Below the pieces are notes generated by a model. It was not told the DNA's origin, did not search any database, and saw nothing but the letters and a program-made list of their open reading frames with translations. A stretch of DNA of 64,000 bases from Ramazzottius varieornatus (taxonomy: Eukaryota; Tardigrada; Eutardigrada; Parachela; Ramazzottiidae), in NCBI GenBank assembly GCA_001949185.1, contig BDGG01000008.1, positions 1,051,648 to 1,115,647 on the forward strand. Reading direction: 5' to 3'. A program made the position numbers and the translations under genes. Below are positions 32,400 through 43,906 of this stretch, in pieces (the stretch's first letter is position 1; each line of letters starts with the position of its first letter).

Positions 32400-33310
32400 A
32401 TGGTAAGTGACCCCTCTCGCGCATACGTACCTCAGTGACGTATTCTGAGTGTCGAATGTTCCTTCTCATAAGGACTGACTTGTGTACTCATCGCATCTTA
32501 CGTTGTAGATTCAGTTCTTGCTGCTCTTCAGCCGTCAAGGAAAGTTACGCCTGCAGAAATGGTACGTGGCTACGGAAGAGAAGCAGAAAAAGAAGTTATC
32601 GCGAGAGCTGATCAACGTTGTCCTTCAACGCAAGCCCAAAATGTGTAGCTTCTTGGAATGGAAAGACATGAAGATTGTATATAAGAGGTACTCGTCTTTC
32701 ATGCAGTACGTATGAGGGAACTCTAGCATAAGACTGTTTTGCTTCTTGTAGATATGCCAGTTTGTACTTCTGTTGCGCCGTGGAGTCGACGGATAACGAG
32801 CTACTGATACTGGAGATCATCCATCGTTATGTCGAGCTGCTGGACAAATACTTTGGCTCGGTGTGCGAACTGGACATTATCTTCAACTTCGAGAAAGCCT
32901 ACTTTATCCTCGACGAGTTCATCTTGGGCGGAGAGGTCCAGGAGACTAGCAAGAAGAATGTCCTGAAAGCTGTTTCCGCTCAAGACGTTATGCAAGAGGT
33001 ATGTTCTCTTCCTTGTTTGTCAAAATTTGGCCATTGAGATTACGGCTGCTTCGCTCACTGCTTTCTAACTGCTGCTCTTCTACTTGCACTGATGCTGTCA
33101 CACTTTTTGTTTTGCGTTACCACGTCGAGGTCTGGGTTGATGTCTGCTTCTCGTTCCTTGCATGTCTTTATCGTGGCTACTCTTTCCGGCTTGCGAACCT
33201 TGTGGTAGGAAAGGAGGAAGGTTTGCCCAATATGTTTTCTGACGGTGGTCGTTTGTTTGTTGAAGGACGAAGCGGTGACTAGTGCGCTGGAGGAGTTCGG
33301 CCTGGTTTAG
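32400..33310 (+). CDS. AP1S: AP-1 clathrin adaptor complex sigma subunit (157 aa, 4 exons)
   Basis: Exons are 32400-32402 (the ATG alone, followed by GTAAGT), 32509-32687, 32752-32998 and either 33266-33310 or an alternative last exon at 33671-33715. The protein reads (M)[20 protein letters not shown], then [20 protein letters not shown], then [20 protein letters not shown] and '[21 protein letters not shown]'. This is a near-complete match to the longin-fold sigma-1 subunit, and 157 aa is the family length. It is part of the AP-1 tetramer that sorts cargo at the trans-Golgi and endosomes. Here sigma-1 is preferred over sigma-2 because of [15 protein letters not shown]. The first exon holds only the start codon, so simple ORF searches miss it. 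Confidence 0.93.
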
Positions 33311-33626
33311 CGTGGCTCTTCAGCTTTGCTTCGGCCACACATGATATACTTCCCTCCGCCAAATCTCCAAATCGTCCGGAATCCAGACTTGCACGCACGC
33401 CTTGTTTTATCCCCTTGAAACTCTTACTCGGGTTCTGTTATCGATGAATGACAGCAGGTCTTCACATTCCAGTTTTTATGTAGTGGTTGCGGTTTTATCC
33501 TCGTCAGTTCTTTGGGGGCGAGATTAAGGTTTCTTGATTCGGTTTCTGCTGGCTTTTCCGTTGCGTCCTTTCGCGTTCTCTTGTTGACTGTGTGCTTCTG
33601 TTATTAGCTTGAGTTGTAGAAGAATG

Positions 33627-33632
33627 AATAAA
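33627..33632 (+). promoter_or_regulatory. polyadenylation signal AATAAA
   Basis: It lies about 320 bases after the first AP-1 sigma stop (33310) and before the second candidate last exon. It would end the shorter transcript form. Confidence 0.45.
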
Positions 33633-33670
33633 GGTCTCACCAAATGACACTGTCTTCTTTTATATCGCAG

Positions 33671-33715
33671 GAAGAAACACCACAGGGCGTCTTTGAGGAT
33701 CATGGACTGGGTTAG
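33671..33715 (+). CDS. AP1S: alternative last exon of AP-1 sigma
   Basis: After the acceptor 'tatatcgcag' comes a 45-nt phase-0 exon encoding EETPQGVFEDHGLG and a TAG. The first last exon (33266-33310) is also 45 nt, phase 0, and encodes [14 protein letters not shown] and TAG. Vertebrate sigma-1 tails read EEAETPRSVLEEIGL-like, so the second exon fits at least as well as the first. They look like duplicated, mutually exclusive terminal exons. Confidence 0.7.
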   Translation, partial: EETPQGVFEDHGLG

Positions 33716-34131
33716 TCATTCCGGAAGTAATCAGCCCGACTTCCGGTTGGGTTTCTGCTGCTTCCTCTGACCGCCCTACCGGGGGCGAATGCATTCCGGT
33801 TTGGCTCGCAGGTACCTAAACTTCTATTTTGACATTCACAATGTTTACTGTGGTGATTTCTTTCAGTGTGTTTCACAACGGGTGATGCAAATGTTCCTGA
33901 CCTGTACTTTCTTCACTAAGTTATTTTGTAGCTATGCTTCCAAGAGATCCACAGTAGCACTGTATCTAACAAGACGATGGATATTGATTTATAAAAGTTT
34001 TAATTTGAACTACGAGTGGAATACACCATGTTCTTCGGTATGGAAGAGCCGGCTTGGCACAGTCAATCACCAGTCTTGAGAATATCACCGAATCACATTA
34101 AGAAGAAGATGCAGAAACCTCCTTGGCATCG
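33716..34131. other. convergent 3' flanks of AP-1 sigma and fucosidase
   Basis: No gene seen. Confidence 0.4.
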
Positions 34132-36309
34132 TCAGGCCTTCCTGGTTTGTTTGTGGGGGTTCTCGTCTCGCCACATCGACCTGACTTGAGGCAACATACT
34201 CATGGTTATCCTTGGTGGTGCTTCAGACGGCTTATTCTTGAGATTGTCCAGCACGAGAACCACACTCCACACAGTGGTGTCATCTAGTTCGTCACGCGGA
34301 GGTAGCTTTACCACTGTATTTCCTTGTTCGTCGAGCGTCCACTTGAGTACTCCGGGTCCGCCAAGCACCTTAACGGTGGTCAGTTTCGAGAACTTGGGCG
34401 CACCTAATGTGATGTTCTTCTTGGCTGGCTGCAAGTAGATGGCGTAGACCAAGCCGGTCTTCTTCGACTGCGTGTACCTTCAAACAGACACTTTCAAACA
34501 TAAAAAGGCAGCTGGAAGAAACAAGAACTCTACGAGAACACTTTGTAAAACTGTAGCTGCAGTAAACTTTACCAAACGTGAGGGTTGACAGTGTCGTTCT
34601 GGTGTATCCAAGGTTTGGTCGCGTATATAGCTTCACCATTAACGTCCAGCCAAGAACCCATTTGGTAAAGACGCTCCTGAAAGATCGAAGCTATGGTCCC
34701 GTCCGAAGTGGGTCCAATGTTTAGCAAGAGGTTCCCCCCACAACTGCAACATTCACAAGGCCATCTATCGTGTTACTTTCTTTGTTATCGGAGTGCACTA
34801 CTAAACTGAAAGTCTGTACGATAGGGCGGATGACACAGTGCGAGACAACCAACCTGACAGCTCGCGTGAGGGCTTCGATAAGCTCGGCCGCAGTACGAAG
34901 GTTCTCCACTACCATATCTCGACGATAACCCCAACTATACATGTCAACGGTCAGGCAGTTCTCCCACTTCTTCGGCAGAAGTTGCCCTGTACATACGTGA
35001 GCGGTAAAACAAGACAGTTGATCAAAGGCGGACCAAGCGAACATGGAGGACAGTAAACGGGACATACGTTAGGACAATAGGAAGGTAATACCGGGATCGA
35101 ACGAGTCTTCACAGGTTAGGAAGCTTCCGTGCTTGCATCGAGTCTCATTTCCCCAGCGATCGTTCGTCACGACGGTATCTTTAACCGGCCTAAACAGAAG
35201 TACCAGAACATTCATCATCAGTAAACTCACTGTGAGAAAGTGAGAACACTACAGTGGGCAGTTAACTTACGATTCGTTGAAGAGCCAGGCGATAAATCCG
35301 GTGCTGTTCCAGTAGGTGGAAGAAGCTTCCCATTCACCATCGCTCCATATGACTTCCGGTTCGTAGGTCCTGACAATCTCGTACAGTTCCGGAAGAGCCT
35401 TCGCGTCAGGGAAGTTGCGCGTTCGATATCCATTAGCTTTGTCTTCCAGATACAACGGATGAAACCTTCAAAATGCAAAAACGCAAAAACCTGCTCGCCT
35501 TGTTGGACAAGAACTATGGCATGTGCAATAGCACATCACACTCACCATTCGAACATCGAGTGATACAATCCAAACTTCAGTTTCGTCTGGTTCTTTATAG
35601 CCGTTGCAAACTCTCCTACCTGTATGCGCAAAAGCTCTAAACTGGGTTCGCACACATATCTTCAGTCACGTAATTACCAAGTCCCGATTGGGACCGACGT
35701 CCATAGAGTTCCAGTTGAACGAGTACTTCGATGGCCACATTGTGTATCCTTCGTGGTGCTTGCTCGTAAGAACCACGTACCTACCAGAAAATCCAGTTAT
35801 CAAGCCGGGACGCATTTAGGTTTTCAAACGATTAAATGTGAAAGATAATAGGTACTTCGCCCCGGAAGATTCGAACACTTTGGCCCAGTGGACTGGATCG
35901 AAGAACGATGCATGGAAGTCTTTCGCGAAGTCACCGTAGGTGAAGTCTGGAGGATAGTTGGTCCTCATGAAGTCCTGCGCCTGTTTGTTCCCAGTTTTCC
36001 AAGTATACCAAAACCTCCAATAAGATATAGATCAATAATTATGTTCAGGAAGTTTGTGGTCAGAGTAGAGTGTAATCTGTGGACTCACCATTCACTCACT
36101 AGAGCAGGAACGCTGAAAACTCCCCAATGTATGAAGATTCCAAACTTCGAGTCGTCATACCACTCCGGGTTCGGGCGCTTGTCCAACGACTCCCAAGTAG
36201 GTTCGTACTTGACGGAGTCCTGGGATTTCCTGGAAAGTTCGTCTGGCCATTGCGAATAAGCTGCGGTCAGGTATACAGCGAAGACAGCAACCACCAGTTG
36301 CATATGCAT
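34132..36309 (-). CDS. FUCA1: alpha-L-fucosidase, glycoside hydrolase family 29 (499 aa, 9 exons)
   Basis: Exons: 36309-36089, 36014-35856, 35780-35678, 35619-35546, 35465-35271, 35189-35092, 34986-34854, 34743-34573, 34477-34132. All phases agree and the total is exactly 500 codons. It removes terminal alpha-L-fucose from glycans, usually in the lysosome. It begins with a signal peptide ([19 protein letters not shown]). GH29 landmarks are [33 protein letters not shown], and VIWSDGEWE, whose Asp (about 228) corresponds to the family nucleophile. [19 protein letters not shown] and [14 protein letters not shown] follow. A second Met (36303) could also serve as the start. It is divergently arranged with VPS36, with 745 bp between start codons. 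Confidence 0.95.
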
Positions 36310-37054
36310 TGTAGGCGGAATGATGAAAACGGAAGTAATGCGAGAACCTTCGCAGTTTGCCACTCGCTCACCATCCGTTGCTCAACGATCCTTGTTCTAC
36401 CTACAGGACGAAGGACAGCATAACACCCGTTAGGTGAATCCGATTCGCTGCTGTGAGGTACTTAGCAAATTCGATAAAATTAAATTAATGAACGGACGAG
36501 GATGTAGTCCGATTTATATTTACACTTTCAGAATTCAGACTTTGTACAGTATCCACTTTGCGATAAACACTGGCTCGACGGTTTCGCTCGAAGTCTCGAA
36601 CAATCATTTATTATACAGATTGCGAGCGAAAGAGCACTAGCACAAATTCGATACGCATATGAACATCGTGACATCATATGTAAACATTGTGCGACTCTTT
36701 TAACACAGAGCCTACGAGACGAACTTGTTCCTCTGATGTTACGATGTTCTTCTGCGTATCGAGTTGTGGTAGTGCACTTTCGCTCGCAATCTCTATACTA
36801 CTTTGTTTTGTTGTTTGCATTTTCCTAATTCTCAGTTCGCAATTTTCAAGTTTTCATCCGCTTGACTTTGAAGAGCCAGTCTGATCTTCCTGGCGCGCTC
36901 GGTATGAGTGAAGCTCCTGTTAGTGGGGGCATCACCTTTGCTGACAGAAAAGATCTGGATAGCGCTCCCTCTCATCGAACAACCAACGGTGCGTTTTCGT
37001 CGAAATCCGAGATATTCCAGCGCTACTTCGGTTTGTCGAACAATCATCTCGAGC
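36310..37054. promoter_or_regulatory. divergent FUCA / VPS36 promoter region
   Basis: This 745-bp interval separates the two divergent start codons, so it must hold both promoters. Its centre is occupied by the foldback element at 36617-36792. An upstream ATG at 36904 opens a 68-codon frame that overlaps the VPS36 start in another frame. No TATA box is convincing. Confidence 0.5.
36617..36792. mobile_element. foldback MITE with 60-nt arms in the FUCA/VPS36 promoter
   Basis: The left arm 36617-36676 starts AGATTGCGAGCGAAAGAGCA. The complement of the right arm 36734-36792 starts AGATTGCGAGCGAAAGTGCA. The arms stay alignable for about 60 nt with a handful of differences, around a 57-nt centre. 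TATA lies just outside both ends, so the target could be TA. Confidence 0.85.
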
Positions 37055-40000
37055 ATGAACAGGTTCGAGCAGCTGAGTGTGGAAGCGTATTCTTCGATCC
37101 TGAAGACTGAGGAGAATATTGCGAAGCAGCGATCGGTGGGCTTGTACGATGGAGAAGAAAGGGTAAGTCGTCATTCGGATATCCATTCCGACAGCAATAA
37201 TTATTGTACGTGCTGCAACACTCTACCGAGGAGCAGATCTCATGTCCTCTCGTTAGCCCGACGACAGTAGTGTCCTAGAAACCTACGGCTCTGCCATGGT
37301 CCTGTGGGTTACATCTTTTCCTGAAGACCAGGCCGTCATGTGTCTCGCGGAAGTCATCGCAGACGACAAGTCCAAACAGATTTTATTGACTACAGTATCA
37401 CGGAACTGAATTTCCAGTGTTCCATAGAACTGAGTTTCGCTCGATCAATTCTTTCACAGCAGCGTTCTCACGTCTAAGAGAAACGAGAATCCCCAACGAA
37501 TCGTGATCTTTAGAGTTATGACATACTGGGCATACTCTGTCGAAAAGCAGCGAAAAAATAGCTTAATGATCAGACTATTTCCGTTGCTTCTTTTTCTGCA
37601 AGCCTTTTCCGAAATTCTTCTTTGCTTTCTTCCTGTTCTTATCATACCCTTCGATGGGCTCCGTTACTTTCCTCTTCGCGTTCTTGTTTAGCGCCGTATC
37701 CAGGTCAGCATCTTCCGCTGCAATCTTATACTGATCGAGCGCCAAGTCTTTCAGAAGTTCTTTCTTTTCTTTGCTCGTCTTCTCGTACTCTTCCGCCGCT
37801 TCCTGCAGTTCGTCATCCAGCGACATGGCCAGCGGTTCCATGTTCGCTGCCTGACTCCATATTTGCTTCCTTCCTTCGTTCAACGAGGCACCTATCCTTT
37901 GCTTGACCAAACCCTGGAAGTAGCTCGAGAACTTCTTGATGGTCTTACCGTGGAAGCCCAGCAGATGCGAGACTTGCATATTCAGGTCGGTCGATACTTC
38001 TTCCATCGTTTTTTTCTGCAGGCCCAGACCGATCAGCATCGACGTCTGGATAGCGCTGAGAGTCAGTCCGCCGAGCTGGCCCAAGAAGAACGTGCGTGCG
38101 AGGATGGGCAGAAGATCAGTGATGACGTGATGGTCGATCAGGTTGCGACTGTATGCATCTAGCCGTCTCAAGTCGTACTTCGTCAAATGTTCTTCGGCTT
38201 GTTCGGCTGTAAAGGGCTTATAGAACGACTCTGGAGGCACGGCTTTATTGTTCAGAACATCCAGGGCCAGTACTGGAAGAAAAAGTTATGATGAGCTCAT
38301 TCAACAAACCAGTATGAAATTTCCAGCGAACCGGAAGTGAACCGTTAGTAGACCGGAAGTCGTCAATTTTTGAGTAGAAACTTGGCTTCGTACCAGGTTT
38401 GAATGTTTTGAACTGATAGCCGAGAAGATTGATGAATCGCCTTCGGAAATCGATGAAGAACTCCCGTATCCATTCTTTTTGCCCTTCGCCTTCTCTTTCG
38501 AGTCCTCTGAGGAGAATGGCGCTGTGTTCTCCCGTTAGCTCGTTCTCAGTTTGACGAAGGTACACCGGTACGTACCCAGCTCGCTTCCAGAACCTCAGCA
38601 ACTCGATCGTCAGGCCAAAGGAAGCCCCTAACCAGTCGACTTTTTCGGCTCGTCGTTCTGTCAGCTTGAAGAGAAGTGGCGGAAGATCGCTTCTTGGCTT
38701 TACCTGCAAACAGAAAGAATCACCGAAATTTCCAACTATAATGGTAAATGAGTCTTGCCAGGTTTTTCTTACCTTTTCCTTGAGTAGATCGAGATCTTGT
38801 TCGTCTTTGATTTTGCTCAGTTCACTCGGCGCACTTTCGGCGGTCTCTTCGTCCGTCAGCGGAATCATGCCTTTGTAGTACTCTTCGATAAGAGTAAGAG
38901 CGCGACTTCCGTAGCCTTTGTTCTGGTAGTTCGGGTGGACGGCAATGCGGACTATTCGAGCACCGGAAAGCGAGACAAAGTTGTTGTCTTGAAATTGTTG
39001 AGCCACAGTCCAGGGAATCATGTCCCCCGATGGGCGCATGCCATGGGAGAAGTTCCTCTCGGCACTCTTCTTCGAAATCGCGCCTTCCAAACACACCTAA
39101 AGACAGTCACCCAATATCGTTCAGGGTTGATTCGAAAAGAGTTGGATTTCTTACCTGAACTACGCAGTACACTTCAGGCAACTCCAGCTTCGTGTTGTCG
39201 ACAGGACCCAACAGGCAGAAGATATGGTGACCAGGAGCATCCGACAGCATTTGCAGGTCGTTAGGCGAGTTCTTGTAGTGCGAAGCCACCATGATGGCCA
39301 TCACTCGTTGAAGGAACTCTTCTGAAGCTTTGTGGTAACAGAAGAGCGTGTCGCGGTTGATGTAGTACAGCTCGCAGTCTTTCGGAAGCGGAACACCTGA
39401 AGAAGAACCACGTTCATCGGTTTTCCTTAGAGTAATATTATATTGGATGGTTTTATTATCTACCTACCGCCTTGATAGCTCGCGTAGTTCTTCTCGACGG
39501 AGACGTTCAGGCACAACAGCTCGTTTAACCATGCTTCGACGGGATCTCCAGGCTTGTATCGAATACTTTCGTTCAGCTGGAGCTCTCGGAGTTTCCTGGC
39601 GTTGGCGTTGTTCCCGCTCGTCGATTGTTTCTTCAGCTGGTCGATCAGCTTCAAAGACAGCGCTCTGCCCGTACCTTCGTATCCGTTGATGGTGGAAGCC
39701 ATGAAGACCAGATAGGGACCGATCAGTTCTCTCACGAGTGGCAGAGGAATCGCTGCGGCTTCGTCGATGACTACCAATTCAGCTTGGCCAAGTTTGTGCG
39801 CTTCGTTAGGCGAAATGTACTGAATGGTTTGTCGGTGGTTGCGGAAAATGTTGAGACGGACGACGGCTTTGTTTAGCGTTGGGTTCGTCGATTCGACCTG
39901 CAAAGGAAGGATAGGTAATTTCATCTTATTCGAAATTAGTATCTGAAGAACAGGACGTAAGCATATGAACTGAACCAGATCGTCATCTCAAGTGGCGCAG

Positions 40001-43000
40001 GTTTTCATTGGTACTGGCTAGAAGCGCTCGCCACTTGGGAAAACAATCTGGTACAAGACATTTTGCCCAGGTCCCAAATAATCAGAAGATGCAGACAGTC
40101 CCGAACCTTCTCGTAGTCGGTGTGGTGAGCGTATCCAAGTGCGGAGAAACCCTTTTCGATGAACTCAAAGAGTGTCTTGAGGTTTTCAGGTGAAGGACTG
40201 GTCACAAAGATGTTGGCGTACCCATGGGCGACGGCTGAAGCGATGGCAAGACCCAAGGCCGCAGACTTGCCTCTTCCACGAGCTGCAGTCAGTGTGACGG
40301 TACTACGAAGGGTGCGTTCTGTGATTGCATCGACGAACTGGAGGAGAGCGTGAGCCTGGTCGACGGTACGGCAGCAGTTGATGAGGGACCCGACAGGTTG
40401 GGTGTCTTGCATGCTCTGTTTGATGGCTTTCAGCTCGTTGTCTTCTTCGCGCTCTTTGGCTTTGGGAACGGATGCGAGGGAATGCAGGTTGGCGATCTTA
40501 GAGGAGATTGGTAAGATGTTGTAACGCTGATCCATCACGATGGCCGCCTGACAAGAACCTGGAACAGAAAGGCACTGTCAAGTTTTGATACCTTGATTTC
40601 CATGTTACTGACGTTACAACGCATGACGTCACGATATGTCATTGCGTTAGCATGTGTCATGTCATGCTGTAATGCATGAACACATGACGTCCCGAACTAT
40701 AAAGTCCGGCGGTTTGATTGATTGATGCGTTGATTGACTACGTCTGATAAAGTAATATGGTCTTTTTTCCCACAATCTTACCAAGTGAAAGGATGAATCT
40801 TTCGTTAAATCGAGGAACAAGCTCTTCGTGCGCTTCCGTTCGATAGCGAGCGTGGACATCCATGGAGATGGTATACAGCTGTCGCAGCGAAGACACGCTT
40901 TTCAGCAGCAGAATAATCAGCCCACCGCCTTCGACAGTCTCCATCGTTCTGGCCAGGATGTTCGGCGTGATGGCTTCGAAATCTTGCAGGACGCACATGC
41001 CGAAAGTGTTACCGAGGATTTTGTGGGTGTCAGCGTAGAAGCAGTAGCGTATCTTCGTGGTGGCGACGAAGCGTTCGATGGGGTTGTTGTCGTTGATGCT
41101 GACATTACCACCAGCGCGAATCTTCCGGTCCAGCTGCTTTTTCTTGCGGTTGCCTCGGTTGGTGGTGCTGAAACCCAGACCGCCATCTTTGTCCTTCTTG
41201 TAACACCATAGGACTGTAGGCTGAGCACGAACCGAAGCTTGGCTGAGGATGTAGTGGAGATTAGGAATTTGCTCCTTGGCTTTGTCGCCGACGATGATAA
41301 ACAACGAACGATGGTGATTCGCAACGCCGCTCTCGATCAGGAGCTTGATGCGGTTGTCGATCTTCTGTAGATTCTGCATCTTGCAGAGTTCGGTCCCGAA
41401 ATCTCGTAGACAAGCATACAAATAGCAGGCCAACGATAACGAAGAAACAATCTTTCTGCGCGACTGTCCCACGATAATCTGAAATTCTGAATATTTCGTA
41501 ATTTCGTTCTTCCCTCGTTGATAACCCCTCGAACCCCATTTTCACTTCGCACCGTTCGATTGATTGAGGATCGATTCTGTAATTCAGAGAACTGATCAGC
41601 AATCAAGCAAACGTGTCGTAGTAAAAGGAGGGTTTGAGGGGTATAGTACTGTACCACCTTACCGAATCGGTCTTGTTCAGCCTTGTTGCGTTGGGTGATA
41701 CACTTGGACTACTGTTTGAGCGCAAACTGCGCACTGCGGTTCTTATGGTGCGGACCGCTTCCTCAAGTATCTTGTCAATTGACCTGATTTTCTTTTGCTG
41801 CAGTCTCCCGTTTTCGATCGAGGAATTCTTTATCTAACCCCCACGAACTTGATATGGATCGACGAAGAGGATGAGGTGAGAGTAGAAGTGTGATCCGCAT
41901 TCGGAGCGCATCACGCATGGCCGAACTGGGTTCGATGGGCTGTTAATCAGCCTACTTCCGGCTTTTAAATCTTGGACATGTTCCTAGCTTGTCGTTCCCT
42001 TATACTATGCCTGTGCTACCTTATTGTGCTTTTTTTAGTCATTGGCCATCAGACTACATCTTTCAACTATCATTCTAGCGGAAGACCAACGCGCGGGATC
42101 CGACCAAAGGTAAGCTTGAGTCTCTATACGCTCCCTGCAGAGTGTACAGTCGCATGTATTTCCTGTCTGGAGTAACCGATGCTTATCGCTTTGTCATGTG
42201 GCTACGACCTATCGTTCCATCGCTTGCAGCTCCAAGATTAGTCTGCACTTGAACCCGCCTTCGGAAAACTTTTCGCCCGTTCAAGTCAGCGAAGCCAACC
42301 ATGTCAAGCTGTCATTCAGGGAAGGCGGCATGACCGAGGTACCGTAATACATCGCGGAAGGTTTCTTGACGGTCTGACACCCGTAAATTTTCAGTAGTAT
42401 TGATATCACTAATGTTTCTTTCAGTAGTTCTTTCGCCGTCTGTCGGACACTTTGATGAGGAAACGATGGGAGACCGTGGTCGGTGTAAAACCTGTTGGTC
42501 CTCCGGTGTGTACGATAGTAATACCCCTGCTGAGTAGTGATGATGAAATTTAATGACCAATCCTGTTGGCTGTAAGCCTGCAACCGTTAAACCAATCTTC
42601 AATACCGGTATTACTGTTTTAGAGTCGTCGGGAAATGCGGACAGGTATTTCGGGCATCGAGAAGACTCTTCAGGCTCAGCAAGCTACTGTGAACATTCAT
42701 ATCAGCAAAGCCTTCGAAGACCTAAGCAACCTGATGACCATGGCTAAAGACACGGTGAACCTGACCAAGAACCTGGTTTCGCGCCTGAAGAACAAGCAAG
42801 GAGAAATAACAGAAGATGAAACAACGCAACTCAAGTCCTATCTATTGAGCCTGGGTGTGGACGATCCAGTCACTCGTGATGCCTATGGAAACGATAACTC
42901 GTACTACCGAGGACTGGCCATAGAAGTGTCCAGCGTCATGTCCAAGCCACTGAAGGTAATAGACCGGTATCCCGGAAACGCAGCAGTGTACGGTAAGGTT

Positions 43001-43647
43001 TCTCGTTGTAGGAAAAGGGTGGATTGATGACGCTAACCGACGTCTATGTGTACGTTAATCGAGCTCGTGGGTTCGAGGTAAGTAGGTCGGTGTGCGCCGG
43101 GCTGCCTTGAGGGGAATGAGTCAGAGTGTTTAACTGTAGCATAGGGTTCTTGTTTTTCAGTTGGTTTCTCCTGAGGACTTGCTTCGTGCTTGTCGCTTGA
43201 TGGAGTCTTTGCGTCTGCCGACCAAGCTGAAAGTTTTCGACTCGGGCGTGGTGACACTCGAGCTGAGCGACCTGATGGATGCCGATGTGGTGAAGAGGAC
43301 CAAAGAAGCGGTACGATTAGCTTTGTGCGATTAATCGAAACTCTCGTACAGCTGCAAACACTGTCAAAGACCTTTAGTTGCGACTCTAGGACGATCCTGT
43401 TTATTTGTAGCTGGACAAGTCACCATTGACACCGGAAATGCTGTCGAGAGAGTTTGGAATATCGGTGGTTCTAGCCCGAGAGATGTAAGTTTTCGGCTAA
43501 CTTGCAACCATGATGCAGTGCTCGTAGTGTAACGTTTCCGTATTGGTTCATAGGCTGCTGCTGGCGGAAGCTCGAGGCGCTGCCTGTCGTGATGAGTCTA
43601 TCGAAGGTCTGCGGTTCTTTCCAAATAAGTTCGTCTTGTCGAAATGA
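37055..43647 (+). CDS. VPS36: VPS36, ESCRT-II complex subunit (384 aa, 10 exons)
   Basis: Exons: 37055-37162, 41804-41875, 42039-42109, 42230-42338, 42428-42505, 42623-42955, 43012-43077, 43161-43310, 43411-43484, 43554-43647. The total is exactly 385 codons. ESCRT-II sorts ubiquitinated cargo into multivesicular bodies; VPS36 binds phosphoinositide and ubiquitin through its N-terminal GLUE domain (about residues 1-145: [31 protein letters not shown]). The EAP30 winged-helix part follows: [69 protein letters not shown] and [10 protein letters not shown]. Exon 1 is unusually far away: intron 1 (37163-41803, 4.6 kb) contains the complete NAT10 gene on the opposite strand. The exon 1 assignment rests on the phase match and on homology to the VPS36 start (MxRF....., then YDGEE). 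Confidence 0.9.
37575..41379 (-). CDS. NAT10: NAT10 / Kre33 RNA cytidine acetyltransferase (1017 aa, 7 exons)
   Basis: Exons: 41379-40782, 40558-40107, 39897-39468, 39396-39155, 39096-38773, 38703-38394, 38272-37575. The total is exactly 1018 codons, against about 1025 in human. It is an ATP-dependent acetyltransferase that makes N4-acetylcytidine in 18S rRNA and tRNA, in the nucleolus. Visible features are an N-terminal TmcA-like region ([32 protein letters not shown]), the P-loop [13 protein letters not shown] at about residues 290-302, the helicase-type [12 protein letters not shown], and [14 protein letters not shown]. The GNAT acetyl-CoA site is [18 protein letters not shown] (about 624-641). 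The C-terminal tail is Lys-rich and likely nucleolar. The gene sits entirely within VPS36 intron 1 on the opposite strand. Its intron 2 holds a foldback repeat. Confidence 0.96.
39977..40049. repeat. 73-bp foldback, AAGTGGCGCACG family, in NAT10 intron 2
   Basis: The left arm AGATCGTCATCTCAAGTGGC is identical over its first 20+ bases to the copy at 8154. The right arm ends GCCACTTGGGAAAACAATCT. Confidence 0.85.
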
Positions 43648-43874
43648 CATTTTCTTTGATCCTCTGATGCGTCTCATTTACACTGTTTACTTCCGGTGTT
43701 ACGCGAATCACCATGTGTTAATAACCGAGCTTTCAAGTACGCATTAATTTTCAACCCCCGCCGGTCAACGTGAGCAGCTGATTGACTTTGTCTTTGTGGT
43801 TGTTTTCTGTGCGGCTCTCAACTCTCTGTATAAGCAATTTCCGTGCTGAATTTATGAATATCGCTGGAAGAGCT

Positions 43875-43880
43875 TATAAG
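43875..43880 (+). promoter_or_regulatory. TATA-like box upstream of the SOD-like gene
   Basis: TATAAG (followed by GG) lies 27 bases before the ATG. If used, it would leave almost no 5' UTR, so this is tentative. Confidence 0.25.
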
Positions 43881-43906
43881 GGCGTCTGGATAGTTAAAAC
43901 TTCATT

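Noticed and set aside
36904-37110. 68-codon + strand frame (MSEAPVSGGITFADRK...) upstream of VPS36
   Set aside because: It overlaps the VPS36 start in another frame and has no family match. At most it is an upstream ORF in the 5' leader, not a gene.
37622-41211. Several + strand frames across NAT10
   Set aside because: They are complementary-strand shadows of the NAT10 exons; NAT10 homology is on the - strand throughout.
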